From JAHEDH01 sp963753285 (GTDB taxonomy: Bacteria > Actinomycetota > Acidimicrobiia > Spongiisociales > ZC4RG35), in NCBI GenBank assembly GCA_963753285.1, contig CAVWBT010000012.1, positions 107,736 through 171,735 of the forward strand: a DNA stretch of 64,000 bases, written 5' to 3'. Of this stretch, positions 62,410 through 64,000 are shown in pieces. A program made the position numbers and the translations under genes. The notes beneath the pieces are model-generated. The model worked only from the letters and a program-made list of their open reading frames with translations. It was not told the origin of the DNA and did no database searches. The first letter of the stretch is position 1; the number at the start of each line of letters is the position of its first letter.

Positions 62410-64000
62410 GAACCCTCAAAACCGTGGTTTTCAGTTTGCTCTTGATGTTCGCGACCTGGGCGCAGGCCGAAACCGAAACGGTGGCCAGAATATTCGAGAA
62501 GTCCGGCATCCGCGGAGGATTGGTTGTCGAAATGGGATTTTCCGACGCCGAGTTCACGGCCCGGCTAGGTAACGGGCAGTCGGTGTCGGTTCAAACACTT
62601 GAAGGAAAGCCAGAGCGGGTTGTCCAGGCGCGGAAAGCGCTGGAACAGAAAGGGGTGTACGGCAAGATCAGTGTTGAGCATCTTAAGGGCAATGAGCTGC
62701 CTTACGCTGACAACCTGGTCAACTTATTTGTCGTTCATGGGCGCGATTGGCGATGGCGGCGTGCCGCAAGAGGAGTTCATGCGCGTCCTGCGCCCGGCGG
62801 TGCCATCTGCAGCGAAATCGGCTCGAGCAAATCAGACGCTTCGCGAACATCCGAGTTTCAGATCATCAGGAAACCGTGGCCAGCGGAAATCGACCAGTGG
62901 ACGCATTTTCTGCACAGTGCCGCTGGAAACGCCGTGGCGGCAGACCAACAGGTTGCACCTGCAACGGCTCTGCAGTGGATTGTCGATCCCAAGTATTGTC
63001 GCAGCCACGAAATTGACTCGAGCCTGCCCGCGATGGTCTCAGCGAACGGCCGTCTCTTCTATTTCTTGGATGAAGGTCCAACCGGAATTACCGACCCGCG
63101 TTTTCCAGCTCGCTGGACATTGATCGTGCGCGATGCGTTCAATGGAGTCTTGCTCTGGAAAAGACCGCTCGAATCGTGGGGCTGGCAACAGTGGAAACCC
63201 GAAATCGCCGATGTTGACTGGCGGCACACTTCGAGGCCAACGAGGTAAGTTCCCCAGTGAGGTACCCGAGAAGGCTGGTTGCCGTGGGAGACCGAGTCTA
63301 TGTCACACTCGGCTTTCACGACGCCCGCAGCTCAGTATTCTTGATGCCACCACCGGCGATGTGCAAAAGCGGTGTGAAGGCACTGAGGGCACCCAGGAAA
63401 TCGTCGTCGACAATGAGACTATTTTCGTGCGAGTCCAATCTTCTCAGGCGGAGGCGGCAAAACGGCGAGGACAAGTTATGCCAGGACTAGCCTGGTGCTG
63501 ATTCGAAGACCGGCGAGCGCAATGGCGAGAAGTCACTCGGATCAACCCGCTGACGCTTGCTGCCAGTGGTGACTCCGTCGTTTTTTTGCGTGGCCAGGAC
63601 TTGGTATGTTACGAACAAGCAAATGGCCGCTTGCGTTGGAATGCAAAGTGCCCTCGCAGCGGGATTGTGGTGATCCACAAGGACGTTGTGCTGACGACGG
63701 GCAAAGAAGGCGACCCACGCCTTTTCCCTGGACAATGGGAAGCACCTTTGGAAGGGTCCCGATACAGGTCGCGATCTACTCGTGATCGACGATCTGGTCT
63801 GGCGAGTTCAGGCGACGCCCGGCATCCTCGCAGAGCGTGAAGAGCACTGGCCCACGCTTTCGCGGCAGGCCGGGGCGCGAAGCTGTTCGGGTACGATTTC
63901 CGCACTGGCGAACTTCGTCGCAACTTCGAAGTAGCAAACGCCATGTCGCCTGGACACCACCTGCGGTGCTATCGCAGCAAGGCAATAGATCGGTTCATCC
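62406..64000 (+). pseudogene. Planctomycete methyltransferase-like/PQQ beta-propeller protein, frameshifted and cut by window edge
   Basis: From ATG 62406 a signal peptide (MRTLKTVVFSLLLMFATWAQA) is followed by a methyltransferase-like domain (IRGGLVVEMGFSDAEFTARLG, then KISVEHLKGNELPYADNLVNLFVV). A PQQ-propeller region comes next, with IDQWTHFLHSAAGNAVA, MVSANGRLFYFLDEGPTG and RWTLIVRDAFNGVLLWKRPL. After 63249 the match continues in shifting frames: RRLVAVGDRVYVTLGF, ILDATTGDVQ, QDLVCYEQANGRLRW and FGYDFRTGELRRNFEVANAMSPG, and runs off the window. The domain pair is a hallmark of planctomycete secreted proteins. At least four indels occur in 1.6 kb. Confidence 0.7.

Noticed and set aside
61500..64000. 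A horizontally acquired sulfatase/PQQ island
   Set aside because: Both flanking genes are cut mid-protein at the same point, there are no mobility genes, and error density rises sharply, so a chimeric contig end is simpler.

Overview
The window is high-GC DNA with short intergenic gaps, several 4-bp ATGA/GTGA gene overlaps, and GTG or TTG starts. It carries three luciferase-like (F420-type) oxidoreductases, a deazaflavin-dependent nitroreductase, a DivIVA/Scy-like giant coiled-coil protein, an LPFTG cell-wall anchor protein, DrrAB-type ABC exporters and an actinobacterial-type LMW-PTP arsenate reductase. This points to an actinobacterium. Cys-containing SLH-like repeats and the lifestyle genes (homogentisate dioxygenase, thiolase, acyl-CoA ligase) would fit an environmental Acidimicrobiia-like lineage, but that finer placement is inference.

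Layout. 1-2.7 kb: F420-type oxidoreductase and a divergent acyl-CoA ligase. 2.9-8.7 kb: a minus-strand run of CHASE histidine kinase, disulfide-oxidoreductase-like flavoprotein, PQQ-propeller lipoprotein, iodotyrosine-deiodinase-like nitroreductase and arsenate reductase. 8.8-13.5 kb: thiolase, homogentisate dioxygenase, DUF302, PRC-barrel and M24 peptidase. 13.6-15.4 kb: ABC exporter. 15.6-18.3 kb: FeS-type photolyase beside a decayed peptide-transporter/XRE-cupin remnant. 18.5-21.7 kb: pta-ackA. 22-24 kb: a second ABC exporter. 24-27 kb: TetR, a perfect operator palindrome, carotenoid oxygenase and F420-type oxidoreductase. 27.3-34.8 kb: an envelope block with an SLH-repeat secreted protein, an LPFTG protein, a six-cupredoxin membrane protein and a coupled thioredoxin-like lipoprotein. 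34.8-39.4 kb: MerR with a MerR-type promoter facing an F420-type oxidoreductase, then a TPR-LuxR regulator and a flavin monooxygenase-like protein. 39.5-44.1 kb: nitrobindin, serpin lipoprotein, two-component system, D/Q-rich secreted protein. 44.5-51.6 kb: carotenoid/retinol-type flavoprotein, third ABC exporter, HAD phosphatase, MetE-like protein, hydrolase, organomercurial lyase. 52-61.2 kb: Scy-like coiled coil, patatin, Ddn-like protein, acyl-CoA-binding protein, AraC, VOC, DUF1059 and a UvrA-like ABC ATPase.

At about 61.5 kb the sequence changes abruptly. A medium-chain dehydrogenase is cut off and is followed by lower-GC, heavily frameshifted DNA encoding a sulfatase and a methyltransferase/PQQ-propeller protein of planctomycete character. 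I read this as a chimeric contig end rather than a natural locus. Throughout the actinobacterial part, about ten genes are broken by single-base indels that restore perfectly when one base is removed or added. This looks like sequencing error, so those genes are probably intact in the organism.

The most interesting biology is the six-cupredoxin/thioredoxin lipoprotein pair in the envelope block, the iodotyrosine-deiodinase homologue with its substrate-lid residues conserved, the lone MerB, the lipoprotein serpin, and several well-formed regulator/operator pairs.
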